From: Bacteroidales bacterium
Lineage (GTDB): Bacteria; Bacteroidota; Bacteroidia; Bacteroidales; Bacteroidaceae
DNA length: 64,000 bases
Reading direction: 5' to 3'
Assembly: GCA_024690405.1 (NCBI GenBank)
Contig: JAILCU010000109.1
Coordinates: 1 to 64,000 of the forward strand
Shown here in pieces: positions 30,061 through 38,477 of the stretch. The notes beneath the pieces were generated by a model. The model did no database searches, was not told the origin of the DNA, and saw only the letters and a program-made list of their open reading frames with translations. The stretch's first letter is position 1. The number at the start of each line of letters is the position of its first letter. Both the position numbers and the translations under genes were made by a program.

Positions 30061-32751
30061 ATGAAGACAGAAGTGAAAAACAGTTCCCGCACAAAGCAGT
30101 TCCCCGACGTACGCGCCGGGCACGCTTCCCGTCTCCGTAGCGCATCAGGCCGGGTGGAATCTCCCCGTCTCCACAGCGCATCAGCTTCAGCGGTTGCCTT
30201 CCGTCTCCGTAGCACATGCTGGGCGGTCTCCATCCTCTCACTCGCCGCCCTCTGCCTCTTCACTGCCTGTTCCACCACAGCGCGCCTGCCGGAGGACGAG
30301 GTGCTCTATACCGGCATCTCCGAAATCGCCTACGGCCACAAGGCCAGCGACCCCAAGGCCAGCAAACAGGCACGCCGCGACACCACAGGCGTCATCACCG
30401 CCGTGGCACGTGCCTACAATACCATCGAGGACCTGCTCTCCGGCAACGTCGACGCACGCACCAAGCTGCAGCGTCTGAGCCAGGCCGACAGTCTCTTCAC
30501 GCCCCGTCAGCTCGATTCCCTCCGCCGCGAGATTGCCCTCGTGGACAGCACGACGCAAGCCGTACGCACCGAGGTGAATGCCGCCCTCGAATATACTCCC
30601 AACGGCAGCCTCTTCGGCAGTTCTTCGGCGCGCTGGCCCTTCTCCTTCGGACTATGGTTCTACAACCGTTTCGAGGGCTCCCGTTCGGCTGTCGGACGCT
30701 GGCTCTTCAACAGCTTTGCCGCCCAGCCGCGTACCGTCAGCATGGCCAACCCACAGCTGCGTGTGCAGGTGGCCCGTCAGGCTCTGCGTGCCAACGGCTT
30801 CTTCCACGGCTCTGCCGACTTCGACGTCTATCCCTACGGCAAGGACCAGCGCAAAGCCAAAATCGCCTATAGCATCTACCCCGGGCCGCTCTTCCGCCTG
30901 GGCACCATCGACTACCAGCGTTTCGGTGCCGTCACCGACAGCCTCATCCGCGCCAACGACGCCAAGCGGCTGATCCACGAGGGCGACCCCTTCAGTGCCG
31001 CCAACCTCGCCGCCGAACGTACCCGTCTCAGCGAACTCTTCCGCAACAATGGCTTCTACTATTACCGGCCCGAGTTCATCACCTTCCGCGCCGACACCCT
31101 GCAAACGCCCTTCACGGCCCACCTCCAGGTGCGCCCCGCCCCTGATATGCCTCCGCAGGCCGACAACCGTTTCTATATCGGCCGCACGCGCATCACCATC
31201 CTGCCCCACGAGGCACGCAGCATCACCGACAGTCTGGGCTATCGCACCTTCAAGCTGCGCTGGGGCGGTGCCACCGAGAAGCCACCGCTCCGCTTCGGGG
31301 CCATCCGCCACAACCTCTTCTACGAGACCGGTTCGCTCTATCGCCAGCGCCTGCACGAATTCATCCAGAACAAACTCTCCGGCATGGGCGTGTTCTCCAA
31401 TATTCAGATGAACTACACCCCACGCGATACATCGGCCACCTGCGATACACTCGACGTGGACATCTTTGCCATCCTCGACAAGCCCTGGGACAGTGAATTC
31501 GAAGCCAAAGTCACCAACAAGAGCAACGGCCTCCTCGGGCCGGGTGTCGCCTGGGGCATGAACAAGCGTAATGCCTTCCGCGGCGCCGAGACCGTCAACT
31601 TCAAGGTCTATGGCAGCTACGAATGGCAGACAGGGTCCTCCGTCACCGAGGGCAACCGCGACCGCAACCTCCTCAACTCCTTCGAACTCGGTGCCTCCAC
31701 TACCCTCACCTACCCGCGCATCCGCTTCTTCGGCCTGGCCAGTAAGCTCAACCGGCGTGCCGAGGGCAGCACCAGCTACCGCATCGAAGCCGACTGGATG
31801 AACCGCTCGGGCTATTTCCGTATGGTGAACTTCAGCGGACGCCTCACCTACACCTACCGCCGACAGCGTCGCTTCCAGCATGAGCTCACGCCGCTGCGTC
31901 TGGATTACACCATGCTCACCCACCGCTCCGAGCGTTTCGACTCCATCATCAATGCCAACCAGGCGCTCTACGTCTCCATGCGCAACCAGCTCGTGCCCTC
32001 CATGGGCTACACCCTCACCTACCACCGCCGTTGGCGCGAGAGCAAGCGCGAGCGCACCGTCATCGCTGGCACCAAGGAAGCCGGGAACATCACCAGCGGC
32101 ATCTACGCCCTCGCAGGACGCAGTACCTCGCAGAACGACAAGAAGCTCCTCGGTGTGCCCTTTGCACAGTTCTTCAAACTTACGGGCGAGTGGCGCGAAA
32201 CCATCCCTCTCACTGCCCGTTCCTCCATCGCCACCCGCCTCTTTGCCGGCGCCGTATGGAGCTATGGCAACAGCACCATGGCCCCCTATGCCGACCTCTT
32301 CAACGTAGGCGGTGCCAACAGCATCCGTGCCTTCGCCGTACGCAGCATCGGACCAGGCTGCTACCACCCCGCCAATTCCAGCTGGAGCTACGTCGATCAG
32401 GTGGGCAACCTCAAACTCGAAGCCAATGTCGAATATCGTTTTCCCCTCGTCGGCGACCTCGAAGGAGCCCTCTTCCTCGATGCCGGCAACGTTTGGCTCA
32501 TGCACCCCGACGAGGCGCGTCCGGGCGGTGCCATCGAGGCCCGGCGCTTCGGCGAGGACATCGCCCTCGGCACGGGTGCAGGCTTCCGTTACGACCTCGA
32601 TTTCCTCGTCCTGCGCTTCGACATCGGCGTGGGTCTCCATGCCCCCTACGACACTGGCCGCCGCACTGCCTCGGGCCGACGTCCTTACTACAATATGCGC
32701 CGCTTTTGGGACTCTCTCGGCTTCCACATCGCCGTGGGCTATCCCTTCTGA
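30061..32751 (+). CDS. BamA/TamA-family outer membrane protein (lipoprotein)
   Basis: ALCLFTACSTTARLPEDEVLYTGI N-terminus after signal, POTRA-like region, Omp85 C-terminus (FLDAGNVW..., FRYDLDFLVLRFDIGVGLHAPY..., FHIAVGYPF). Confidence 0.9.
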   Translation: MKTEVKNSSRTKQFPDVRAGHASRLRSASGRVESPRLHSASASAVAFRLRSTCWAVSILSLAALCLFTACSTTARLPEDEVLYTGISEIAYGHKASDPKASKQARRDTTGVITAVARAYNTIEDLLSGNVDARTKLQRLSQADSLFTPRQLDSLRREIALVDSTTQAVRTEVNAALEYTPNGSLFGSSSARWPFSFGLWFYNRFEGSRSAVGRWLFNSFAAQPRTVSMANPQLRVQVARQALRANGFFHGSADFDVYPYGKDQRKAKIAYSIYPGPLFRLGTIDYQRFGAVTDSLIRANDAKRLIHEGDPFSAANLAAERTRLSELFRNNGFYYYRPEFITFRADTLQTPFTAHLQVRPAPDMPPQADNRFYIGRTRITILPHEARSITDSLGYRTFKLRWGGATEKPPLRFGAIRHNLFYETGSLYRQRLHEFIQNKLSGMGVFSNIQMNYTPRDTSATCDTLDVDIFAILDKPWDSEFEAKVTNKSNGLLGPGVAWGMNKRNAFRGAETVNFKVYGSYEWQTGSSVTEGNRDRNLLNSFELGASTTLTYPRIRFFGLASKLNRRAEGSTSYRIEADWMNRSGYFRMVNFSGRLTYTYRRQRRFQHELTPLRLDYTMLTHRSERFDSIINANQALYVSMRNQLVPSMGYTLTYHRRWRESKRERTVIAGTKEAGNITSGIYALAGRSTSQNDKKLLGVPFAQFFKLTGEWRETIPLTARSSIATRLFAGAVWSYGNSTMAPYADLFNVGGANSIRAFAVRSIGPGCYHPANSSWSYVDQVGNLKLEANVEYRFPLVGDLEGALFLDAGNVWLMHPDEARPGGAIEARRFGEDIALGTGAGFRYDLDFLVLRFDIGVGLHAPYDTGRRTASGRRPYYNMRRFWDSLGFHIAVGYPF
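30128..30220 (+). repeat. Three ~36-bp in-frame repeats upstream of the signal peptide in the TamA-like gene
   Basis: cccgtctccgtagcgcatcag / ccccgtctccacagcgcatcag / ttccgtctccgtagcacatgct; translated SRLRSASGRVES/PRLHSASASAVA/FRLRSTCWAVS. Confidence 0.8.
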
Positions 32752-32794
32752 CCTCTCCGACACCCGAAAGGCCTTAAACACACCGCAGAAACAA

Positions 32795-34513
32795 ATGAAT
32801 AGAACGACACCTGCTACAACATCTCTGAGGGTTTTCATCCCTGTACTGCTCTTCCTGCTCTGCACGTTCGCGACGACCCGCACCGCGGCTCAAGCGCAAT
32901 GCCCCGTGGTGCGCATCGTGCCCGAACAGCTACCGTCTCTGAACAGCCCCCGAAGCGGCCATTGTATCTTTTACGCCCATGGTGAACTGACCGTGGCGGG
33001 TGGCCACACCATGGGTTTTGTGCCTGTCAAGACGGCCGAATACCTCTCCGACGGAGCATGGCATACGATGACCATGACCTATACCCACGACAACGGTTTC
33101 GCGTTCTGCCACAACGGCACAGACATCCTCCTTGGCGGAGGTCACAGCGAGGAGCTGGGCGTAGGTCATTCCTACACGCTGGAGCGCTACGACCCCACGA
33201 CGCACTCTTTCGAGGGTTTCGGCTGTCTCGACAGACGGCGCGTGCTGTCCAATACCGCACGTCTGGCCGACGGGCGCATCGTTATCAGCGGCAACCACTA
33301 CGCCCCCGATGCCATCGCCTGCTACGACGGCAGGGCGCAGGTGGTAAAAGTCGAGGACGTCAGGCAAAGCCGCAACAACCCCTACATCCTCCCTATTGCT
33401 GAGGACAATGCCCTTATTATAGGACAAAACGACCCGTATCAGCGATGCCACGACACCATCTGGGCCGACCGCCTTCAGGGCGACGCCTTCAGGGTGCCGC
33501 TTTTGGAGCAGTGGCGACCCATATATACCGACCAGCCCTTCAACACCGGTGCGTGTGCCATAGGCGACACCGGGAAGGGCGAATATGCCTACCTGCTGGC
33601 TGGCCTTGACAAGAGCGGACAGATGGCCCTCATCCTGCTGCGCGACACCGTCTTCTCACTGCTGCCTACCGCCTGCGACATCCCTATGACCAGTCCCTGC
33701 GGACCTGTCCTATACAGGGGGCCGATCGTGGTCGACAAGGCAAGGGAACGAGGGTATATCGTGGGAGTGGACAGCCTCTGCAGACGCCAGTTTGTGCTCG
33801 CCATCGACTACGGACTCAAACCCGCAGCACTGACCCTCTACCACACCGACACATTAGAACATGCAACTATGGTCACCCCCATCCTGAGCCCTGAAGGTGA
33901 CCTGATTCTTGCGGGTGGCAACCCCGATAACAACTTCAAGCCCCTCTCCTCCGTGTGGCTCTACCGCTTCGGCAGTGCCGGCAAACAGAGTGCTGCAGAG
34001 CATGTTGCATCGGCTGGGAAACGACCCGTATGGCTATGGATACTGCTCCCGGCAGGCCTTCTTGCGGTCGTGGCTGTTTACATGATCTCCAAACGCCGAA
34101 GAACGAAGCCTGCCACGACCGGCGAAGACCTTACAGAGAGCGGAAAGCAAATCCAGGACGAGGAACTGATGCAGCGCCTATGCGAGGCGATAGAGCACGA
34201 ACGGCTATTCATCAGGCAACACCTCCGCCTCACAGACATCGCAGTGGATCTCGGAGTCAGCACGACCACCCTTTCCAACTGCATCTCCAGACAACGTCAT
34301 TGCACCTTTACACAGCTCATCACAGAATATCGTGTGCGCCATGCCCAGCAGCTGCTCCGCCAGAACCCGGAAATGAAGATCTACAGCATCTATAACGAAT
34401 CAGGCTTCACCAGCGAATCCACCTTCTTCCGTTGCTTCAAATCTGTCACAGGACTTTCGCCCAAAGAATGGGTTGCCAACAACGCCCCAAATAAAGCCGC
34501 CCCAACCCCCTAA
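32795..34513 (+). CDS. Membrane-anchored one-component regulator: periplasmic propeller-like sensor, TM, cytoplasmic AraC HTH
   Basis: Signal peptide at MNRTTPATTSLRVFIPVLLFLLCTF; kelch-like repeats (AGGHTMGFVPV, LGGGHSEELGVGHS, VISGNHYAPDAI, LAGGNPDNNFKPLSSVWLY); TM WLWILLPAGLLAVVAVYMI; AraC C-terminus (IYSIYNESGFTSESTFFRCFKSVTGLSPKEW). Confidence 0.85.
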   Translation: MNRTTPATTSLRVFIPVLLFLLCTFATTRTAAQAQCPVVRIVPEQLPSLNSPRSGHCIFYAHGELTVAGGHTMGFVPVKTAEYLSDGAWHTMTMTYTHDNGFAFCHNGTDILLGGGHSEELGVGHSYTLERYDPTTHSFEGFGCLDRRRVLSNTARLADGRIVISGNHYAPDAIACYDGRAQVVKVEDVRQSRNNPYILPIAEDNALIIGQNDPYQRCHDTIWADRLQGDAFRVPLLEQWRPIYTDQPFNTGACAIGDTGKGEYAYLLAGLDKSGQMALILLRDTVFSLLPTACDIPMTSPCGPVLYRGPIVVDKARERGYIVGVDSLCRRQFVLAIDYGLKPAALTLYHTDTLEHATMVTPILSPEGDLILAGGNPDNNFKPLSSVWLYRFGSAGKQSAAEHVASAGKRPVWLWILLPAGLLAVVAVYMISKRRRTKPATTGEDLTESGKQIQDEELMQRLCEAIEHERLFIRQHLRLTDIAVDLGVSTTTLSNCISRQRHCTFTQLITEYRVRHAQQLLRQNPEMKIYSIYNESGFTSESTFFRCFKSVTGLSPKEWVANNAPNKAAPTP

Positions 34514-34557
34514 CCTCTAACCCCTAACTAACCCCTAACCTCACCCTAACCTTTCAC
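34511..34557. repeat. Telomere-like CCCTAA-type degenerate repeat
   Basis: ctaacctctaacccctaactaacccctaacctcaccctaacc directly after the AraC-type gene. Confidence 0.85.
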
Positions 34558-34605
34558 TCGAGCTCCGCTCGCTCATTCGAACGAAGCGAGTCATGTGACT
34601 CCCTA

Positions 34606-34657
34606 CCCCCTAAAAAAGCCCCCTAAAAAAGCCTCCTAAAAAAGCCCCCTAAAAAAG
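34606..34657. repeat. 13-bp tandem repeat ccccctaaaaaag, 4 copies
   Basis: Direct inspection. Confidence 0.95.
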
Positions 34658-34662
34658 CCCCC

Positions 34663-34750
34663 CTGCGCCAGCCTCTCCCCCTCCACGGGGGAGATGTCCG
34701 AAGGACAGAGGGGGTCTTTAGGGGGTCCTTAGGGGGTCTTGAGGGGGTCT
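34663..34750. repeat. Dispersed hairpin element (gcgccagcctctccccctccacgggggagatgtccgaaggacagaggggg) plus 11-bp repeat agggggtcttt x4
   Basis: tctccccc-tccac-gggggaga and tgtcc-gaa-ggaca hairpins; same module recurs at 54390-54614. Confidence 0.88.
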
Positions 34751-37700
34751 ATTGTAATCTCCGCATCCTTTCCGCCCTCTTCCCACCAGACCCTGATCTC
34801 ACGCTGTTCCCCGGGCATGAGGGTGATGTAATTGTCGCTGTAGACGACGGGAAGAACCTGTTCTCCTGCGGCATTCTTGAGGTTCAGACGGAGGAAGGGT
34901 GCGGGCACCTGACTGCGGTTATGCAGACGCACGACGGCCGATCGGCGCCCCTGTTCATCGGGACTGCAGAGGGTGGTGGTGAGGTGTACGTCGGCCTGCG
35001 GCAGGGTGTTGAGGGCCTGGTAGTTGCCTTCCTCGCGACCCATGATATAGGTGTTCTCCGAGACGAGGGTCTTAGCGCCGTCGCGGGTTTCGTGCAGCGT
35101 CAGCCGCAGGAAATAGACATCGGAGGGCACCTCGGGAAGCAACCCCGCAAGGGTGAGCCAAGCGAGGGTGGTGTCGTTGCCACTGTCGAGCGTAGCGCGC
35201 TGGCGGCAGACGCGGCGTCCGTAGAGGTCATAGACCTCGGCGGTAGCCCTGACGCAGGGATGTGCTCCGGCATAGCGGTTGACAATCTCTATGCTGTCGG
35301 TGAGGGCGTTGTATTGGATATGGAGGGGTTCACAGGCTTTCTTGGTGCCGAAATAGGCAGCGGTGGGGTCGAAATAGTAGTCGTAGGTCTGCCACACCAT
35401 CGAGGGCCAGCAGGGATGACTCATCCAGATAAGCAGGCCGGCACGGTGGCGGCTGGTGGACTCGAACATGGCGCGGTAGCCGTTGTAGTTGATGAGTTGG
35501 GCGCGGCGTGTAAAGCTCCGTGCCGAGACAGGCCGTTCGCCGAAGGCCCTGTTCACGAGGCTGTTGAATTCGCGGGCGCGCTGGGCGCCGTCGAGGGTGT
35601 AGTCGTGCTGTCCCCATTGTTTGGACTGCGGCCACAGGGCACCGGGGTAGAGGGTGCGTTCAAGGCTTTCAATGTTCATCACGGCGGGCATGCCCCGCTC
35701 CGTATGGATCTTGCCTGACTGCCGCTGGAAATAGACGCGGGCGGGTTGGGCGCTGTAGGGCCCGTGGCCCGTGACACCGCCGTCGGCCGAACTGGAGAGA
35801 TAGGCGAGGCCCGGGGCATAGTGCGCCACCATGTCGCGGAGGGCCTTGTCGAGCGTAGGGGACGGGAAGCCCTCGTTGCGGCCGCAGTAGATGGCGATGC
35901 TGGGATGGCGCCGCATGCGCAAGAGATAATCGCGGGCATTGTCGGTGAAAAGGGTCTCGTCGTAGGGGTCAGGACCGTCGGCGGGGTTGGCGAGCCAGAA
36001 GTCCTGCCAGATCATCAGGCCGAGGCTGTCGCAGGCTTCGTAGAAATCTTCGTCGCCGATCATGCCCACCCAGTTGCGGATCATGGTGCAATGCATGTCG
36101 CGGTGGTAGCCCACGGCGATGTCATACTCGCGGCGGCGGTAGCAGAGGTTGTGCTCGTCCATGCCCCAGTTGCCGCCCATAGGCACGAAGTGGCGCCCGT
36201 TGATGCGGATGAGCAGACTGTCGGCGGGGCGCTCGTAGCTCATCTCGCGAAGGCCGGCTTTGTAGGTGAGGGAGTGAGTGCTGGAGGTATTGAACGAGAA
36301 GCCGGCATCGTAGCGGTAGGGTTCGCCATAGCCGTTGGGCCACCAGAGGCGGAAGTCGGGCGAGACCAGCTGGGGGTAGTCGGCAGGCAGGAAGGTGAAT
36401 TCTTCGGTGGCATGGGGGGCGAGGGTCACTTCGCGCTCGAAGTGTACGGTGCCGATCCATCCGTGGAGGATGCCGTGGAGGGGCTCTGCAGTGAGGTTGC
36501 GGGCCACGACAGAGGGTGTTACTTCAATATTGGGGGCAGCAGAGGCGGCGGTGCCTACGGGGGCGGCGTCCGCGATATGGGTGCGCACGTAGGGGTCGCT
36601 GAGCTGTATGCCGTCGTGGGTGGTGAGATACACTTCGTTCCAGATGCCCGCATTGCGCCCGCGCACGGTGGTGATCCAGTCCCATCCGATGGAGGCGTGG
36701 AAGGTGGGATTGTCGGCGCCGAGGATGCCTCCGTTGAACTGTGTGGTGTTGGCGTCTTTCTCCTTCACAACGCCGAAATGCTCGTTGCAGATGATTTCCA
36801 CGGCCAGCACGTTGCGCCCCGGCCGCAGATGGTCCGTGACGTCGAAATCGCCGCGCATGAAGGCGCCCTCCACGCGGCCCAGGCGTTGTCCGTTGATGAA
36901 GACGTTGGCTTTCCAGTTGATGCCGTCGAAGTGCAGGCGCTGCTGTGCCCCGCTGCGGAGCAGGTCGTCGGTGACGTCGAATTCACGGCGGTACCAGAAG
37001 TTGGAGCGGAAAAACGATTCGGAGATCTGTTCGGCATTGTCGCCATAGTTGGGATGGGGCACGGCGCCGATGTTGACATAGGACATCAGTGCGGTGGCGG
37101 GTACGGTGGCCCATATCCAACCTGTGGTGTCGAAGCCTTGTGTGGCTACGGTCTCGCCCGTGGCATGCACCTCCGAGGCGCGTTGCAGCTGCCAGGGGCC
37201 TCCGTTGAGCGGCAGGAGGTTGTCGGCGACCGGACGCTCTGCCTCGCGTGGGGTGATCACAGTGCCTCCGGTGCCCCACACCTCCAACTCGCGCAGGGCA
37301 TAGCAACCTGCAGCGCCGGCTTCCTGCATCACCAGGGTGACGTAGCGCCCGTCGGCCGAGACGATGGGGTGCCACCGGCGCGGCTCATGGTACCAGTGGG
37401 GCACGATGCGTTCTACGCAGGCGGGTGCACCGAGGTCCACGCAGAGCCACTGCGGTCCTCCGCCATTGCTCATCCACATGCTGCAGAACTGCTGAGAGGG
37501 CTGCGCCCACACTTCCCGCCCGGCGGCATCGAAGAAATGCAGGTCGTGGATGTCCCAATGCACGGCGCCTTCCATCCTGAGACAGAGACGCAGATGCCCG
37601 AAGGCCTCGGGGCTGACGCTGTCGAGGGGCAGGGTGAGGTCCAGGTTGCGGGCAGGCAGGTAGTCGTTGCCGGTCTGCTTGTTGGGGTCGGCATGCAGTT

Positions 37701-38328
37701 TGTAGGTCATGGCCTTGCCGGGGAGGCCGTCGCCCGATGCCGCAGCGATGGTGGTCCAGTGGGTGCCGTCGGCCGAGACCTGTGCTTCGATGTTGTAGCC
37801 ATGGCGGGCGGCATCGCTGCGGTAGGCCACGCGGGCGTCGAGGCGGATGGAGCGCGCGGGCAGGGCAAAGGGGCCGCTCCAGTCATAGCGCAGCCACGTC
37901 GTGTCGCCCATTAGGATCTGACGGGAATAGGGACCGCCGTCAAGCGTCCACTCTGCCTCGCGACGGGGAAGGGCACCGGCAGGAGTGGACACGGTGAGCA
38001 CCGAGGGACGCGTGGCATCGCAGATGCCGTCGGTGACCAGGTGCGCCGTGAGGTTGTAGTCGATGGCGGAAGAGGCTGTAGCGGTACGGTGGAGGGCAAG
38101 ATTATGATAGAGGACGTATGGGGATGGCCCGCAGGGCCCCCCTTTCGTCTCCCGAGGGGGACACGGTTGTGTGGAGGACGGGACGGAATAGGCTGGAGTG
38201 GGGAGGGAAAGAAATAGACAGAGGAGGGAGAAGAGGAGAATAGAGAAGGGACGGTATGGATGCGAAAGAAGAAAATGAAGGGTAAGAGTTCGGAGGATGG
38301 TTGGGGGTATGGCGGTACGGTTCATCAT
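34729..38328 (-). CDS. GH2-family glycosidase (mannosidase/glucosaminidase-like) with N-terminal discoidin-like domain
   Basis: NFWYRREFDVTDDLL, MGGNWGMDEHNLCYRRREYDIAVGYHRDMHCTMIRNWVGMIGDEDFYEACDSLGLMIWQDFWLANP, HPSIAIYCGRNEG. Start placed at 38328 because the 38460 extension crosses a promoter. Confidence 0.88.
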   Translation of the reverse strand: MMNRTAIPPTILRTLTLHFLLSHPYRPFSILLFSLLCLFLSLPTPAYSVPSSTQPCPPRETKGGPCGPSPYVLYHNLALHRTATASSAIDYNLTAHLVTDGICDATRPSVLTVSTPAGALPRREAEWTLDGGPYSRQILMGDTTWLRYDWSGPFALPARSIRLDARVAYRSDAARHGYNIEAQVSADGTHWTTIAAASGDGLPGKAMTYKLHADPNKQTGNDYLPARNLDLTLPLDSVSPEAFGHLRLCLRMEGAVHWDIHDLHFFDAAGREVWAQPSQQFCSMWMSNGGGPQWLCVDLGAPACVERIVPHWYHEPRRWHPIVSADGRYVTLVMQEAGAAGCYALRELEVWGTGGTVITPREAERPVADNLLPLNGGPWQLQRASEVHATGETVATQGFDTTGWIWATVPATALMSYVNIGAVPHPNYGDNAEQISESFFRSNFWYRREFDVTDDLLRSGAQQRLHFDGINWKANVFINGQRLGRVEGAFMRGDFDVTDHLRPGRNVLAVEIICNEHFGVVKEKDANTTQFNGGILGADNPTFHASIGWDWITTVRGRNAGIWNEVYLTTHDGIQLSDPYVRTHIADAAPVGTAASAAPNIEVTPSVVARNLTAEPLHGILHGWIGTVHFEREVTLAPHATEEFTFLPADYPQLVSPDFRLWWPNGYGEPYRYDAGFSFNTSSTHSLTYKAGLREMSYERPADSLLIRINGRHFVPMGGNWGMDEHNLCYRRREYDIAVGYHRDMHCTMIRNWVGMIGDEDFYEACDSLGLMIWQDFWLANPADGPDPYDETLFTDNARDYLLRMRRHPSIAIYCGRNEGFPSPTLDKALRDMVAHYAPGLAYLSSSADGGVTGHGPYSAQPARVYFQRQSGKIHTERGMPAVMNIESLERTLYPGALWPQSKQWGQHDYTLDGAQRAREFNSLVNRAFGERPVSARSFTRRAQLINYNGYRAMFESTSRHRAGLLIWMSHPCWPSMVWQTYDYYFDPTAAYFGTKKACEPLHIQYNALTDSIEIVNRYAGAHPCVRATAEVYDLYGRRVCRQRATLDSGNDTTLAWLTLAGLLPEVPSDVYFLRLTLHETRDGAKTLVSENTYIMGREEGNYQALNTLPQADVHLTTTLCSPDEQGRRSAVVRLHNRSQVPAPFLRLNLKNAAGEQVLPVVYSDNYITLMPGEQREIRVWWEEGGKDAEITIDPLKTP

Positions 38329-38349
38329 GAAAGGAGGGGGAGGATAAGG

Positions 38350-38457
38350 GGTGAAACGATGGGGCAAAAGTAACATTTTTTTCTGGGTGCAACGCTTTTT
38401 ATGGCAGAAAATTTCTGAGGGTCGGCAGAAAATGCTACTTTTGGGGCATCGTTTCAT
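38350..38457. promoter_or_regulatory. Mirror-image divergent promoter pair (-7 boxes at 38365-38372 minus and 38436-38443 plus) in a ~27-bp inverted repeat
   Basis: tgaaacgatggggcaaaagtaacatttt vs reverse complement of aaaatgctacttttggggcatcgtttca, with only 4 mismatches. Confidence 0.75.
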
Positions 38458-38477
38458 CATTTACCCTACTCCACGTT

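Noticed and set aside
28281-30278. 665-aa minus-strand ORF opposite tamB/tamA
   Set aside because: Shadow ORF spanning two clearly coding sense genes
30652-32883. 743-aa minus-strand ORF opposite the TamA-like gene
   Set aside because: Shadow ORF; sense strand encodes a complete Omp85-family protein
35746-37914. 722-aa + strand ORF opposite the GH2 gene
   Set aside because: Shadow ORF; GH2 motifs on the minus strand are decisive
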